64,000 nt of DNA from Ruania albidiflava DSM 18029 (GCF_000421225.1 NZ_ATWL01000009.1:1-64000); one strand, 5' to 3'; counted from the stretch's first letter, positions 8,366-18,181 are shown. The notes: generated by a model from the sequence alone, not told the origin. Numbers and translations: made by a program.

Positions 8366-9193
8366 GTCGGGCAGCTCGGCCTCGAGCGCCGTGAGGGCGG
8401 CGGAGGTGCCGGCCTCCAGGTGCACGTTCGCGACGTCGTCCCCGCGAGTGGCGCCCCGGTTGACGATGCCGACCGGCAGGCCGTTGCGGTGTGCGTGCCG
8501 CACGAACCTGAGTCCAGACAGCACCGCCAGAGAGGATCCGGCCACCAGCACGGCCTCGCTGGCGTCTACCAGGCGGTAGGCGGCGGCGACGCGGTCCTTG
8601 GGCACGTTCTCCCCGAAGTAGACGATGTTCGGCTTGAGGATGCCGCCGCAGCGCGGGCAGGGCTGCACCCGGAAACCCTCGGTGGAGGCGATGACGGCGT
8701 CCGCATCCGGCGCAATCTCCACATCGGCCACCGCTTCGGTGAACTCCGGGTTGAGGGCGGTCAGCATCTGGTCCAGCTGGCTGCGGGGGAGCATCAGGTG
8801 ACACGACAGGCAGATCACCTCGTTGTAGTGACCGTGCAGGTCGATCACCTGCTGGGAGCCGGCGGCCTGGTGCAGCAGGTCCACGTTCTGGGTGATCACC
8901 CCGGTGACCAGACCTCGCTCCTCCAGCCGGACGACCGCCTGGTGCCCGGCGTTCGGCCGGCGGGTGCGCATGTGCCGCCAGCCGACGTGGTTGCGTGCCC
9001 AGTAGTGCCGCCGAAAGCCTTCGTCGGAGACGAACTGGTCGTAGGTCATCGGTGTGCGCGGTGGAGAGTCCGGGCCGCGATAGTCGGGGATACCCGAGTC
9101 CGTGGATATGCCCGCCCCGGTGAGCACGACGAAGCGGCGCCCGGTGAGCAACGCCGTGAGAGCCGAGACGTCAGGCTCGCTGGTGGATGGCAC
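8357..9193 (-). CDS. NAD-dependent protein deacetylase, sirtuin (SIR2 family)
   Basis: The 278-residue protein has the NAD-binding GAGISTDSGIPDYRGPD motif at about residue 27, the TQNVDLLHQAAG motif, the catalytic His in DLHGHYNEVIC, and two Zn-binding Cys pairs (CLSC at about residue 127 and CPRC at about residue 182). It removes acyl groups from protein lysines with NAD as cosubstrate. The long spacer between the Cys pairs is a mild peculiarity. It converges with tadA with a 9-base overlap. Confidence 0.93.
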   Translation of the reverse strand: MPSTSEPDVSALTALLTGRRFVVLTGAGISTDSGIPDYRGPDSPPRTPMTYDQFVSDEGFRRHYWARNHVGWRHMRTRRPNAGHQAVVRLEERGLVTGVITQNVDLLHQAAGSQQVIDLHGHYNEVICLSCHLMLPRSQLDQMLTALNPEFTEAVADVEIAPDADAVIASTEGFRVQPCPRCGGILKPNIVYFGENVPKDRVAAAYRLVDASEAVLVAGSSLAVLSGLRFVRHAHRNGLPVGIVNRGATRGDDVANVHLEAGTSAALTALEAELPDLP

Positions 9194-9312
9194 TGCTGCT
9201 CCCTCTGGTTCTGCTGCCCGGCTGAGCCTACGACGATGCGCTGCCGCCAGCGACGTCTCGACCCTGGCGGATTTTGGTCAGCGGTGCCGCTGCCAGTACT
9301 CTGGTCCGGCTA

Positions 9313-9401
9313 GGTAGCGTGTCCGAGCGGCCGAAGGTGCAGCACTCGAAATGCTGTGTGGTTCATAGCCACCGTGGGTTCAAATCCCACCGCTACCGCC
9401 A
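9313..9401 (+). tRNA. tRNA-Ser (anticodon CGA)
   Basis: The acceptor stem GGTAGCG pairs with CGCTACC, the anticodon arm is CAGCA-CTCGAAA-TGCTG with anticodon CGA, a long variable arm marks a type II tRNA, and the T arm is GTGGG-TTCAAAT-CCCAC. The 3' CCA is encoded at 9399-9401. It decodes UCG. A strong hairpin follows immediately. Confidence 0.95.
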
Positions 9402-9402
9402 T

Positions 9403-9449
9403 GTGATGAAGGCGCCACCCCGCAGTGAGTGGGTTGGCGCCTTCATCAC
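9403..9449. terminator. Hairpin terminator after tRNA-Ser
   Basis: A perfect 15-base stem (GTGATGAAGGCGCCA at 9403-9417, complement at 9435-9449) with a 17-base loop starts 1 base after the tRNA CCA end. There is no clear T run, as is common in high-GC actinobacteria. It may also serve the convergent ATP-grasp gene. Confidence 0.75.
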
Positions 9450-9518
9450 GTCTACGGTTCGGGTGCTGGGCAGAGCACGTAGCAGGAACCGGGAGGTCCG
9501 TAGCACAAAGAGTTGGCG

Positions 9519-10625
9519 CTACGTCAGGAGGTTGGTGGCTTCGAGGAAGGGCTGGAACGACTTCCCGCACAGGAGATCGGCCATCAGCCTGGACTCTGCA
9601 CGTACCCACGCTTCACCCAGAATGCGGTCCCAGTCGTCGTTGAACTCGTCGAAGTTGCCGGGGCGAGGTGTGAACTCGCCGACCACGAGACCGTCTTCGC
9701 TCTTCAGCATGTCGATCCGCGCATAGGGGTGCGGGATCTGCAGGCTGATGTCTGACACCAGGCTCGCCTCGTCCGGTGTGAACCCGAGGCGCGGGAAGTC
9801 GAAGTCCTGCGGGTGACCCATGTCGCGCTGCTGGGTATCGGCGTCCCAGTACGCGACCTTCGTCTCTGCGCCGGTCCGCACGGATTCGCGCACTATCACG
9901 ACCTCGCCGTAGAAGGCGTAGAACTTCAGGTCGCGGGCCGGGATTCGGTTCGCTACGTCCTCGAGGATGAGTTCTTCCCACATCCAGTTGTCTCGGACCG
10001 GGTTTCTCTGTGCGTTCATCAGCTTGTGGGCGTGCTGGGTCATCTCGCCGATGGACTCAAAGGTCTGTCCGTCGCGCACGTGCACGATGTGGTCTTCGCT
10101 GTAGATCAGGTAGCAGCCACGCGAGCCCGTTGATCTGGTGGCTTTGAGGACACCGGGGGAGTCCTTGGGGGCGTCGGCGAGAGAGTATCGACTCTTGTCG
10201 GATCGGGGGCGCCGCACGCCGATGGCGTCGACGAAGTTGTAGGCACTGTTCTTGGTATCGAGGCGCCAGGTGGGTCGAAGGACGCCATCGAGGTATCGGG
10301 CCTCGGACATCTCGTGGACCTTGGCTCGGAAGGAGATAGAGCGCCTGATGCCGAGCCTGTTGCGTTCGAGGCGGCGCAGGACCCGGTGGCTGACGTGGTG
10401 TGGTGTGGCCTCGGCCCGCAGCGACTCCGTGCGGCGGGCGAGGGCTTGAGGGTCCATGCCCGCGATGAGGTTGGGGTGGAAGGTTCGCTCGACTGCGGCG
10501 CGCATGAGCCGGTCAGAGGTCTGGGCATTCGCTATAGATGCGAGTACGAGTTCGCGCCCTGGAGGTCGTTGCCTGTCTACCACCCGATCACCATATGCGA
10601 GCGTCCGGCTGTTGGCTGTTGACAC
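9519..10625 (-). CDS. TupA-like ATP-grasp protein
   Basis: The 368-residue protein resembles the TupA-like ATP-grasp family linked to cell-surface polymer synthesis. Signs are a central VLKATRSTGSRGCYLI nucleotide-binding stretch, DLKFYAFYGEVVIVRES, and a late ARIDMLKSEDGLVVGEFT region whose Asp and Glu would bind metal. ATP-grasp enzymes join a carboxylate to an amine or similar group. The GTG at 10623-10625 is the likely start but has no strong ribosome binding site. No glycosyltransferase or polymer gene is near, so it is an orphan beside a tRNA-Ser gene, and its base composition looks lower in G+C than its neighbours, which fits acquisition by transfer. The exact substrate is unknown. Confidence 0.7.
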   Translation of the reverse strand: MSTANSRTLAYGDRVVDRQRPPGRELVLASIANAQTSDRLMRAAVERTFHPNLIAGMDPQALARRTESLRAEATPHHVSHRVLRRLERNRLGIRRSISFRAKVHEMSEARYLDGVLRPTWRLDTKNSAYNFVDAIGVRRPRSDKSRYSLADAPKDSPGVLKATRSTGSRGCYLIYSEDHIVHVRDGQTFESIGEMTQHAHKLMNAQRNPVRDNWMWEELILEDVANRIPARDLKFYAFYGEVVIVRESVRTGAETKVAYWDADTQQRDMGHPQDFDFPRLGFTPDEASLVSDISLQIPHPYARIDMLKSEDGLVVGEFTPRPGNFDEFNDDWDRILGEAWVRAESRLMADLLCGKSFQPFLEATNLLT

Positions 10626-10695
10626 GGCCAGCGACCGCCGGCACCAGCGACGTGCTCACCATGCGGTGCCACCGGCTGCGGCCTAGGCTCGGTCC

Positions 10696-10860
10696 ATGGT
10701 CGGGTTCTTGGTGTTCTTGCTGATCGCGTGGCTCGTGCTGTCCGTGCTCGGCTTCGTGATCAAGGGACTGCTCTGGTTGGCGTTCCTCGGCATCGTGCTG
10801 TTCGTGGTGACCGCCATCTTCCTGTGGGTCAAGAGGAAGGCGACCGGCGCTGCTCGGTAG
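10696..10860 (+). CDS. Small hydrophobic membrane protein, 54 residues
   Basis: The reading frame starts MVGFLVFLLIAWLVLSVLGF and ends with a positively charged tail (WVKRKATGAAR), giving two predicted membrane segments joined by a short FVIKGLLW turn. Small conserved hydrophobic proteins of this pattern occur widely in actinobacteria; no function is known to me. A TAGGCT -10-like hexamer at 10684-10689 ends 6 bases before the ATG, so the mRNA is probably leaderless. The 3' end overlaps the convergent spermidine-synthase-like gene by 32 bases. Confidence 0.75.
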   Translation: MVGFLVFLLIAWLVLSVLGFVIKGLLWLAFLGIVLFVVTAIFLWVKRKATGAAR

Positions 10861-11779
10861 CTGCGGCTCGGGTCTCGTCGCGCAGCGCTTCGACCTGCTT
10901 CTTCATCGTCCGCACGGCATCGAGCGCCTTCAACGCGTCGTCGAACTTCGGCATCCGCGGTTCCGGCGACCACAGCTGGTCGGCATCGGTGACCGGGCTC
11001 GCTCCGTCGATGATCGGATCGAGGTCCGTGACCAACGCTGGACGTGACTCGTCCCCCTTCAGCCGGGCCCGGATCGCCTCGGTGTCCAACGGCACCTTCG
11101 AACCGACGAGGATCGCGTTCCCGAACCGTAGCCCGTGCAGGGACGAGCCCTGCACGATCATCGCCACGTGCGCGAACACCGCCTGCATGGTCGCCAGCTC
11201 GCGTCGGGTGAACTCCAGGTCGGGACCTGCCACCGAGTTGATCACCAGCCGTCCGCGGTCCGACAGCGCCGCGTACGCGGCGCGGAAGCACTCCACGGAG
11301 GTGAACTCCGGCGGTATCCGGTCCGCAGCGAAGATGTCGATGACGATGGTGTCCAGGTCGCGCCGAGAGGGGGACTCGAGCCAGGCGCGAGCATCCTCGC
11401 ACCGGATGGTGACGCCGTCGGGCAGGCCGAAACGCGCCTCGGCAAGCGTGACCAGAGCCGGCTCCAGCTCGACCACTACCTGTTCGGCGCCGGGCCGGTC
11501 GTGCGCGATGGCACGTGGCAGGGTGAGCAGACCACCGCCTAGGTGAGCGCTCCGGGCAGGGAGGCGTGCGCCGAGTGCGGCGCGCATCCAACGCACCGCG
11601 GCCAGCGCTGGTGGTGCTCCAGCAGGGCCGAGGTGGGACTGCCGGGCACCGTTGATCTCCAGTGACCAGCCGCCCTCGCGCGGGACCAGCTGGGCCACGC
11701 GACCGCTGGACAGGACGACCTGTTCAGTCGGGTGCGGTTCAGCGGAGTCCTCGGAGGGGGGTGGGACGCAGGTCGACAT
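10829..11779 (-). CDS. Spermidine-synthase-like SAM-dependent protein
   Basis: The 316-residue protein has a Rossmann methyltransferase-like core: HLGGGLLTLPRAIA (cofactor loop), VVVELEPALVTLAEARFGLP, CEDARAWL, and DTIVIDIFAADRIP with the Asp that in polyamine synthases acts in catalysis. The N-terminal beta region (SSGRVAQLVPREGGWSLEING) is also typical of the spermidine synthase superfamily. The ATG at 11777-11779 is followed by STCVPPPSE; the much longer open frame upstream is antisense to the RDD-FHA gene. True polyamine synthase activity is not assured, since many actinobacterial members have unknown substrates. Confidence 0.8.
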   Translation of the reverse strand: MSTCVPPPSEDSAEPHPTEQVVLSSGRVAQLVPREGGWSLEINGARQSHLGPAGAPPALAAVRWMRAALGARLPARSAHLGGGLLTLPRAIAHDRPGAEQVVVELEPALVTLAEARFGLPDGVTIRCEDARAWLESPSRRDLDTIVIDIFAADRIPPEFTSVECFRAAYAALSDRGRLVINSVAGPDLEFTRRELATMQAVFAHVAMIVQGSSLHGLRFGNAILVGSKVPLDTEAIRARLKGDESRPALVTDLDPIIDGASPVTDADQLWSPEPRMPKFDDALKALDAVRTMKKQVEALRDETRAAATEQRRSPSS

Positions 11780-11875
11780 CCGATTATCCTGCCACGCGAG
11801 GGAGGTCGCCGATGGGTCGGTACGGTGACCGGTGGCGGGAGCAGTGTTGGGTGCGCGGAAGGGAGGCCGACTCCG

Positions 11876-13546
11876 GTGACGATCTGGGAAGTCGGCGACG
11901 ACGAGAAAGTCATCGAGGGTCTGGACGAGCTCGGGAAGCCGGACCCTGCCTACGCCGCTGCGCTCGGTCTGGTGCATGCGCCGATGCTGCGCCGCGCGCT
12001 GGCTGCGACGATCGACCTGGTCGTCTACCTGGTGCTGCAGGTGCCCTACTGGGTCTTCGCCCTGCCGCTCCTGCTCAAGCTCTACTTCGGTCGGATCAGT
12101 CTGTACGGCCTGGTGAACCACCCTGGTTTCATCCTTGCGATCGTGATGGCGAGCATCTCGTTCGTGCTCAGCCTGGCCTTCTGCATCGTGCAGCTCGTGC
12201 TGCACGGGCGGAAGGGCGTCACGATCGGCAAGGGGATCATGGGCATCCGCTCGGTGAACGTCAAGACGTTGGAGCGGCCCGGGTTCTGGCGCATGGTGCT
12301 GCGCGCCCTGGTGCTCATCGGATCCAGCGTGCTGGTGGTGGGTCCGATCCTGTTCTGCCTGTCGCCACTCTTCGATCGGGAGAAGCGGGGCCGCGGCTGG
12401 CACGACCTGGTGGGGCAGAACTGGTATGTCGACGTGCGCAAGGGGCTGCACCCCTATGACGAGAAGCGGATGCGGATCGCGCGCAAGATGGTGACCGCTG
12501 AACCTGTTGCCGGGCACAAGCCGCTGCCCTCGCTGGCTACGCCGTCCGTGCAGGGCGGAGACGGGGAGTACCGGCCAGGTGGTCGGGTGAGTGCTGGGGT
12601 GCTGGGCGTCGCCCGACCGCACGGTGCCGGACCGCGCCCGGAGGTGGGTCTCAGCGGTGCGGAGGAACCGACAGAGGCGCCGCTGCCGGCTGAGCCGACC
12701 CCCGGACGCCCGGTCTTCGGTGGCTACCGGCCGGCGACCCGGGGTGATGCGGCCAGCGCCGAGGACGCCCGGCCCGGGGCGGACTTGTCCACCGGGTCAG
12801 GCACGCCACCGGCAGCGTCATCGCCGCCGAAGCCGGCCTACACGCCCCCAGCACCTGCTGCACCGCAGATCCCTGCTCCGGTGCCCCGCACCGACGGCAT
12901 GGTGACCGGTACCCCTTGGGGGGCGTCGCCACCCGCCGCGTCGACAGGTGAGGGTGGACCCGAGGCAGCAGCCGGCCAATCCGCGGGTGTAGCGGCAGGT
13001 GCGCCGCCTGAACCGGCGCCGCCCGCTGCACCAGCACCGCCGCCTGAATCGGCACGGCCGGCTGAACCGGCTTCGCCAGCTGCAGCGGCGGAGCTCGAGG
13101 CTGCTAGCCCGGCTGCCCCCGCGCCCCCGGCGCATGGGGACGGTCCGGCGGCAGCGGCGTCCGACGAGCCGGCGCCCGGTGCCGACGTGGTCGCGGCCGA
13201 GGTTGAGCAGACTCGGTTGTCCGTGCCCGGTTGCGTGCTCTACGTCGACGACGGAGGACAGATTCCGGTCACCGAAGCCCTGGTGCTCGGCCGCGACCCG
13301 TCATCGAACCATGCGTCCGGTCGACCCGTCCCGGTGGCTGACCAGACCCGTTCGGTGTCCAAGACCCACCTGGCCGTAGTCCCCACCGACGGCGGTATCG
13401 AGGTGACGGACCTGGGATCCACCAACGGCACCGCCGTCGTGCACGAGGGGGCGGAACGCAGGCTGGAACCTGGGGCTCCGCTTCTCGCTCTCCCGGGCGA
13501 CACGGTACGGTTCGGGGAGCGTACAGCGGTGGTGGGGCACTCCTGA
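11876..13546 (+). CDS. RDD-domain membrane protein with C-terminal FHA domain (T7SS locus)
   Basis: The 556-residue protein has an RDD domain with membrane segments at about residues 35-185 (LRRALAATIDLVVYLVLQVP, then a KGVTIGKGIMGIRSV loop), a long Pro/Ala-rich linker at about 220-440, and a C-terminal FHA domain (LVLGRDPSSNH, SVSKTHLAV, DLGSTNGT). FHA domains bind phosphothreonine. The GTG at 11876 is supported by AAGGGAGG at 11859-11866. The gene sits directly before the FHA-bearing EssC-like ATPase, so Thr phosphorylation may link the two proteins at the membrane; that link is inference. Confidence 0.85.
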   Translation: MTIWEVGDDEKVIEGLDELGKPDPAYAAALGLVHAPMLRRALAATIDLVVYLVLQVPYWVFALPLLLKLYFGRISLYGLVNHPGFILAIVMASISFVLSLAFCIVQLVLHGRKGVTIGKGIMGIRSVNVKTLERPGFWRMVLRALVLIGSSVLVVGPILFCLSPLFDREKRGRGWHDLVGQNWYVDVRKGLHPYDEKRMRIARKMVTAEPVAGHKPLPSLATPSVQGGDGEYRPGGRVSAGVLGVARPHGAGPRPEVGLSGAEEPTEAPLPAEPTPGRPVFGGYRPATRGDAASAEDARPGADLSTGSGTPPAASSPPKPAYTPPAPAAPQIPAPVPRTDGMVTGTPWGASPPAASTGEGGPEAAAGQSAGVAAGAPPEPAPPAAPAPPPESARPAEPASPAAAAELEAASPAAPAPPAHGDGPAAAASDEPAPGADVVAAEVEQTRLSVPGCVLYVDDGGQIPVTEALVLGRDPSSNHASGRPVPVADQTRSVSKTHLAVVPTDGGIEVTDLGSTNGTAVVHEGAERRLEPGAPLLALPGDTVRFGERTAVVGHS

Positions 13547-13594
13547 CGGACGGTCCCGCCGGTGGAGGACGAGCGTGAGGATGGGGCGTAGCGC

Positions 13595-16500
13595 GTGAAG
13601 GTCAAGCTGACACTGCATCGGCACGGTGTTGCCCCCACAGACGTCGTGGTCACCGCTGACTCGACCGCGACAGCCGGTGATGTGGCCCGCCACATCGCCG
13701 AGGCCGACCCGGCACGCACGATCGTCGCCGGTGAGGAGGATGTGCTCACCCTCGCGGTGGCACCGCCGACCGCCGAGCGGATGGAACCGCTCCAGCCGGA
13801 CGCGCACATGGGTGAGGCCGCGATCGGTTCTGGCTTCGCCGCGTCCGTGGTCAACCTCGGCCCGCGCACCTCGTTGTCCCCGTCTGCCGCCGCGCGGGAT
13901 GCGGTCGGGGTGCTCCGCGCGACCGACGGGCCGCTGCGGGGCAAGGAGTTTCCCCTCACCATGGGGCACGCCACCATCGGCCGGGACCCGTCGAACGACA
14001 TCGTGCTTGCTGACCCGTTGGTCTCCAAGAAGCATGCCCGGATCGAGGTCGGCGGGTACGTGGAGCTGGTCGACCTGAACTCCGCCAACGGGGTCATCGT
14101 GGACGGCACTCCGGTGCAGCGCGCTCGTTTGGTGCCTGGGCAGACGTTCGTGATCGGCGGCACCACGCTGGTGCTCTACCTCGCTGGTGACTTTGACGGC
14201 TCCGCCCAGGACCCCATCCTGGAGCGCGGTGGCGGGCTGTTGTTCAACCGCAGTCCGCGGGTGGATGTCCGGTACCCGGGGGTGGAGCATCCGCCGCCCC
14301 GGATGCCCACCGAGATGGTGCAGAAGCTCTTCCCGTGGACGATGCTGGTGGCGCCGATCATCATGGCCGGCGCCATCTACGCGATCACCGGCCGGGAACG
14401 TGCGCTGCTGCTGATCATCATGACGCCGATGATGGCGCTCGGGAACTACATCAACCAGAAGCGCCAAGCCGGGAACAAGCAGAACTACGAGATGGAGCTC
14501 TTCGAGCGGCAGTTCGAAGAGCTGGAGGAGACGCTCTACCGGGCGAAACCCGAGGAGGAACGCGCCCGCAACGAGGAGGTGCCGCCGGTCGCCGAGGTGT
14601 TCGAGCATGCCACGCGGCTCGGGCCCATGCTGTGGACCAGGCGGCCGGAGCACTGGAACTTCCTCGCGCTGCGGCTCGGTACCGGACGTGCACCCTCACG
14701 GAACTCGATCGCCCACCGCGACGCCGAGGACGGGCTGCCGGAATACGTGGAGCGCGTCGACCGGCTCAAGGAGCGCTACCGGTATGTGGACAACGTCCCT
14801 GTGCTGGAGTCGCTGTCGGCCGTGGGATCGATCGGGATCGCTGGTCCCACCGGGCCTGCCGCGGACACCTTGCGTGGTCTGGCGATGCAGCTCTTCGGGC
14901 TGCACGCGCCGAACGAGGTGGTCACGGTCGCCTTCACCGACTCGGAGTGGGCCGGCGAGCTGGAGTGGGTGAAGTGGCTCCCGCACACCACCAGCGAGAC
15001 CAGCCCGTTCAAGTCGCTCCCGCTCGCGGATTCCGCGCCTGCGGCCACAGCGCTGCTCAGTGCGCTGGAGGAGTACGTCCTGCGCGCCGGGAAGAACCCG
15101 GATCCCCGCGGGCCGTTCTCCGAGACCTGGAACCCGATGCAGTACGGCACGGACGTCAACAAGGCAGCCCAGGAGACGAAGTCTCGGGCGAAGATCTCGG
15201 TGATCGTCCTGGTCACCAACGACGCGCCGGTGGACCGGGCACGGCTGACTCAGGTGCTCGAACGGGGTGCAGACGTGAGCGTGCACGCCCTGTTCGTCTC
15301 ACCCACTGTGGAGTCCCTGCCGGCGGTGTGCCGCAGCTTCGTCGATGTCACCAACGGCCTGGAGGACGCGACGATCGGGCTGGTGCGGAACGGAGATCTG
15401 CACCAGCACATCCGGGTGGAGGGTGTTTCGAACGCGTACATGGAGACGTTCGCCAAGCGGCTCGCCCCGGTCGTGGACGCCAGCACGGTGGTCCATGACG
15501 AGTCCGACATCCCGAACGCGGTGATGTTCCTGTCCCTGGTGGGGCACGAGATCGCTGAGGACCCGAACGCGGTGGTGGACCGGTGGCGGCAGAACAACAC
15601 CATCATCGACCGCTCGGACGCGCCACGGCCGCGGCTGAAGAAGGCCGGGAACCTGCGGGCGATCATCGGACAGGGCGCCAGCGACGCGATGACCCTGGAC
15701 CTGCGCAGCCAAGGGCCGCACGCCCTGGTCGGCGGCACCACCGGTGCGGGCAAGTCGGAGTTCCTGCAGGCGTGGGTGCTGGGTATCGCCTCAGCGCACA
15801 GCCCGGACCGGGTGACGTTCCTGTTCGTGGACTACAAGGGCGGATCAGCGTTCGCCGACTGTGTGGACCTGCCGCACTGCGTGGGCCTGGTCACTGATCT
15901 GAGCCCGCACCTGGTGCGTCGTGCGCTGACCAGCCTGCGGGCCGAGCTGCACTACCGGGAGCACCTGTTCAACCGGAAGAAGGCCAAGGACCTGCTGGAG
16001 CTGGAGAAGCGGCAGGACCCGGAGTGCCCACCCGCGCTGGTGCTGGTGATCGACGAGTTCGCCGCACTGGCAGGTGAGGTGCCGGAGTTCGTCGACGGCG
16101 TGGTCGACATCGCCCAGCGTGGCCGTTCCCTCGGCATCCACCTGATCATGGCCACCCAGCGTCCGGCCGGGGTGATCAAGGACAACCTGCGCGCGAACAC
16201 GAACCTGCGCGTCGCGCTACGGATGGCAGATGAGGCCGACTCCCGTGACGTCGTCGACGATACGATTGCCGCGTCCTTCCCACCCTCGATCCCAGGACGT
16301 GGGATCGCGAAGACCGGCCCTGGCCGCCTCACCCCGTTCCAGTCTGCGTACGCTGGCGGCTGGACCAGCCAGGACCAGGTCGTGACGGCAGAGGTCAAGG
16401 TGGCCGAGCTGCGGTTCGGGTCGGTCACCGAGTGGGAGCCGGAACGCCCCCCGGAGTCAGACTCCCACGACGAGGACCTCGGCCCGAACGACCAGAAGCG

Positions 16501-18172
16501 GATCGTGAACACGCTCATCCGGGCGGCCGACGTGGCGCAGCTGATGGTGCCCCGCCGACCGTGGCTGGACGACCTGGCACCGGTGGTCGAGCTGGCTGAC
16601 CTGCCCGCAGAGGGCGACAGCCAGGTGCTCCTTGGCCTCGCCGACATCCCAGAACGCCAGGAGCAAAAGGCCACGTACTTCGTGCCGGACCGGGAGGGGT
16701 CGATCCTGTTCCTCGGCACCTCCGGAGCCGGCAAGTCCACGGCGCTGAAGTCGCTGGCCACGGCGGCAGGTATGCGCCCTGACCTTGGCAACGCTCAGGT
16801 GTACGGCCTGGACTTCGCATCCGGCGCCTTGGGCGTGCTGGAGCGTCTGCCGCACGTAGGGTCGATCATCGACGGTGACGACGCCGAACGCGTGCAGCGC
16901 CTGATGCGCACCCTCGGCGCGGAGCTCGACCGCCGCGCTGCTGCGTTCTCGAAGGTGAATGCTGCCAACCTCAGCGAGTATCGGGAGCTGGCCGATCCCA
17001 CCACAGCACGCATCTTCCTGCTCATCGACAACTACCCGGACTTCAAGAAGGAGTGGGAGATCTCCTCCCAGCGGGCGCCGTTCTACCAGGTGTTCATGCG
17101 GGTTCTCGGTGAGGGACGCCCACTTGGAGTGCACGCGGCGATCGCTGCCGACCGTGGCGGCGCAGTGCCCACCGCAGTCTCTGCGAACATCTCCCGCAAG
17201 ATCGTCATGCGTCTGTCTGACCCGAACCAGTACTCGCTGCTCGGCGTGGACAAGGATATCCTCGACGACCAGTCCGCACCAGGACGCGCGGTGATCGAGA
17301 AGAACGAGGCGCAGGTTGCGGTGCTTGGGGGCACGACCAACGTGGCTGAGCAGACCAAGGCGCTGGACCAGCTGGCGGAGAAGTTGCGCGAGCAGGGGAT
17401 GCCGGAGGCTCCGGAGATCCGTTCGCTACCCACCCGGATCAGCGTCCGGGAGATGCCCGACGTGGTCGAGGGCATGCCGGTCTTCGGCATTGCCGACGAT
17501 ACGCTCGCGCCGCGTGGCTTCGACCCTGTGGGGTCGTTCACCATCGTCGGACCACCGCAGTCCGGCAAGACGAACACGCTGCGGTCGCTGGTTGTGGCGA
17601 TGGAACGCTTCGACCCGAATATCAAGCTGTTCCACTTCGGGAACCGCCGTGCCCAGCTCGCAGACTTCCGACCCTGGGTGCGCAGCGCGGTGCGCCCGGA
17701 CGAGGAGAAGGAGCTGGCCTCCGAGCTGATCGACATCGTCTCCGACGAGTCCGTGACCGATCGGATCCTGATAGTGGTCGAGGAGATCCCGCACCTGGCC
17801 GATGGCCCCGCGGACCGAACTATGCGCGGCCTGCTGCAGGCGATCAACAACAGCGACCACCTCCTCATCGGCGAGTCGGACGTGAGCCGTGCCGGCGGCG
17901 GATCCGGTGTGCTCGGCGAGTGGAAGTCCGCCCGCCAGGGGATCGCCCTGAAACCGGACACCTACGACGGCGACACCCTGTTCAAGGTGCCGTTCGGGCG
18001 GGTCAAGCGCACCGACTTCCCGGACGGACGGGGCATCTTCGTACAGGCGGGCCGGGCCGTGACGATGCATGTGCCGTTCGTCTCCCCCGACGACGTCGGA
18101 CCGACCTCCGGCAACGGAGTCGCCAGCGCCGAAGCCACCGCGCCGGTGGCACCTGCAGGCGTGGGTGGGTAG
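13595..18172 (+). CDS. T7SS FtsK/SpoIIIE-type ATPase with N-terminal FHA domain (EssC/EccC-like)
   Basis: The 1525-residue protein is the motor of a type VII secretion system. In order it has a ubiquitin-like start, an FHA domain at about 107-196 (IGRDPSNDIVL, SANG), two membrane segments at about 248-285, and three ATPase domains with P-loops GTTGAGKS (about 713), GTSGAGKS (about 1041) and GPPQSGKT (about 1318). Domain 1 has a complete Walker B (LVLVIDEFAAL); domain 3 has ILIVVEEIPHL. The FHA plus single-chain layout is like Firmicutes EssC rather than mycobacterial EccC. It starts at GTG 13595 and lies 48 bases after the RDD-FHA gene. No EccB, EccD, EccE or mycosin gene is nearby. Confidence 0.93.
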   Translation: MKVKLTLHRHGVAPTDVVVTADSTATAGDVARHIAEADPARTIVAGEEDVLTLAVAPPTAERMEPLQPDAHMGEAAIGSGFAASVVNLGPRTSLSPSAAARDAVGVLRATDGPLRGKEFPLTMGHATIGRDPSNDIVLADPLVSKKHARIEVGGYVELVDLNSANGVIVDGTPVQRARLVPGQTFVIGGTTLVLYLAGDFDGSAQDPILERGGGLLFNRSPRVDVRYPGVEHPPPRMPTEMVQKLFPWTMLVAPIIMAGAIYAITGRERALLLIIMTPMMALGNYINQKRQAGNKQNYEMELFERQFEELEETLYRAKPEEERARNEEVPPVAEVFEHATRLGPMLWTRRPEHWNFLALRLGTGRAPSRNSIAHRDAEDGLPEYVERVDRLKERYRYVDNVPVLESLSAVGSIGIAGPTGPAADTLRGLAMQLFGLHAPNEVVTVAFTDSEWAGELEWVKWLPHTTSETSPFKSLPLADSAPAATALLSALEEYVLRAGKNPDPRGPFSETWNPMQYGTDVNKAAQETKSRAKISVIVLVTNDAPVDRARLTQVLERGADVSVHALFVSPTVESLPAVCRSFVDVTNGLEDATIGLVRNGDLHQHIRVEGVSNAYMETFAKRLAPVVDASTVVHDESDIPNAVMFLSLVGHEIAEDPNAVVDRWRQNNTIIDRSDAPRPRLKKAGNLRAIIGQGASDAMTLDLRSQGPHALVGGTTGAGKSEFLQAWVLGIASAHSPDRVTFLFVDYKGGSAFADCVDLPHCVGLVTDLSPHLVRRALTSLRAELHYREHLFNRKKAKDLLELEKRQDPECPPALVLVIDEFAALAGEVPEFVDGVVDIAQRGRSLGIHLIMATQRPAGVIKDNLRANTNLRVALRMADEADSRDVVDDTIAASFPPSIPGRGIAKTGPGRLTPFQSAYAGGWTSQDQVVTAEVKVAELRFGSVTEWEPERPPESDSHDEDLGPNDQKRIVNTLIRAADVAQLMVPRRPWLDDLAPVVELADLPAEGDSQVLLGLADIPERQEQKATYFVPDREGSILFLGTSGAGKSTALKSLATAAGMRPDLGNAQVYGLDFASGALGVLERLPHVGSIIDGDDAERVQRLMRTLGAELDRRAAAFSKVNAANLSEYRELADPTTARIFLLIDNYPDFKKEWEISSQRAPFYQVFMRVLGEGRPLGVHAAIAADRGGAVPTAVSANISRKIVMRLSDPNQYSLLGVDKDILDDQSAPGRAVIEKNEAQVAVLGGTTNVAEQTKALDQLAEKLREQGMPEAPEIRSLPTRISVREMPDVVEGMPVFGIADDTLAPRGFDPVGSFTIVGPPQSGKTNTLRSLVVAMERFDPNIKLFHFGNRRAQLADFRPWVRSAVRPDEEKELASELIDIVSDESVTDRILIVVEEIPHLADGPADRTMRGLLQAINNSDHLLIGESDVSRAGGGSGVLGEWKSARQGIALKPDTYDGDTLFKVPFGRVKRTDFPDGRGIFVQAGRAVTMHVPFVSPDDVGPTSGNGVASAEATAPVAPAGVGG

Positions 18173-18181
18173 TGGTCCCCA

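Noticed and set aside
11780-12622. N-terminal extension of the spermidine-synthase-like protein to 597 residues
   Set aside because: The extra part is antisense to the RDD-FHA gene, has no family likeness and is typical high-GC shadow coding.
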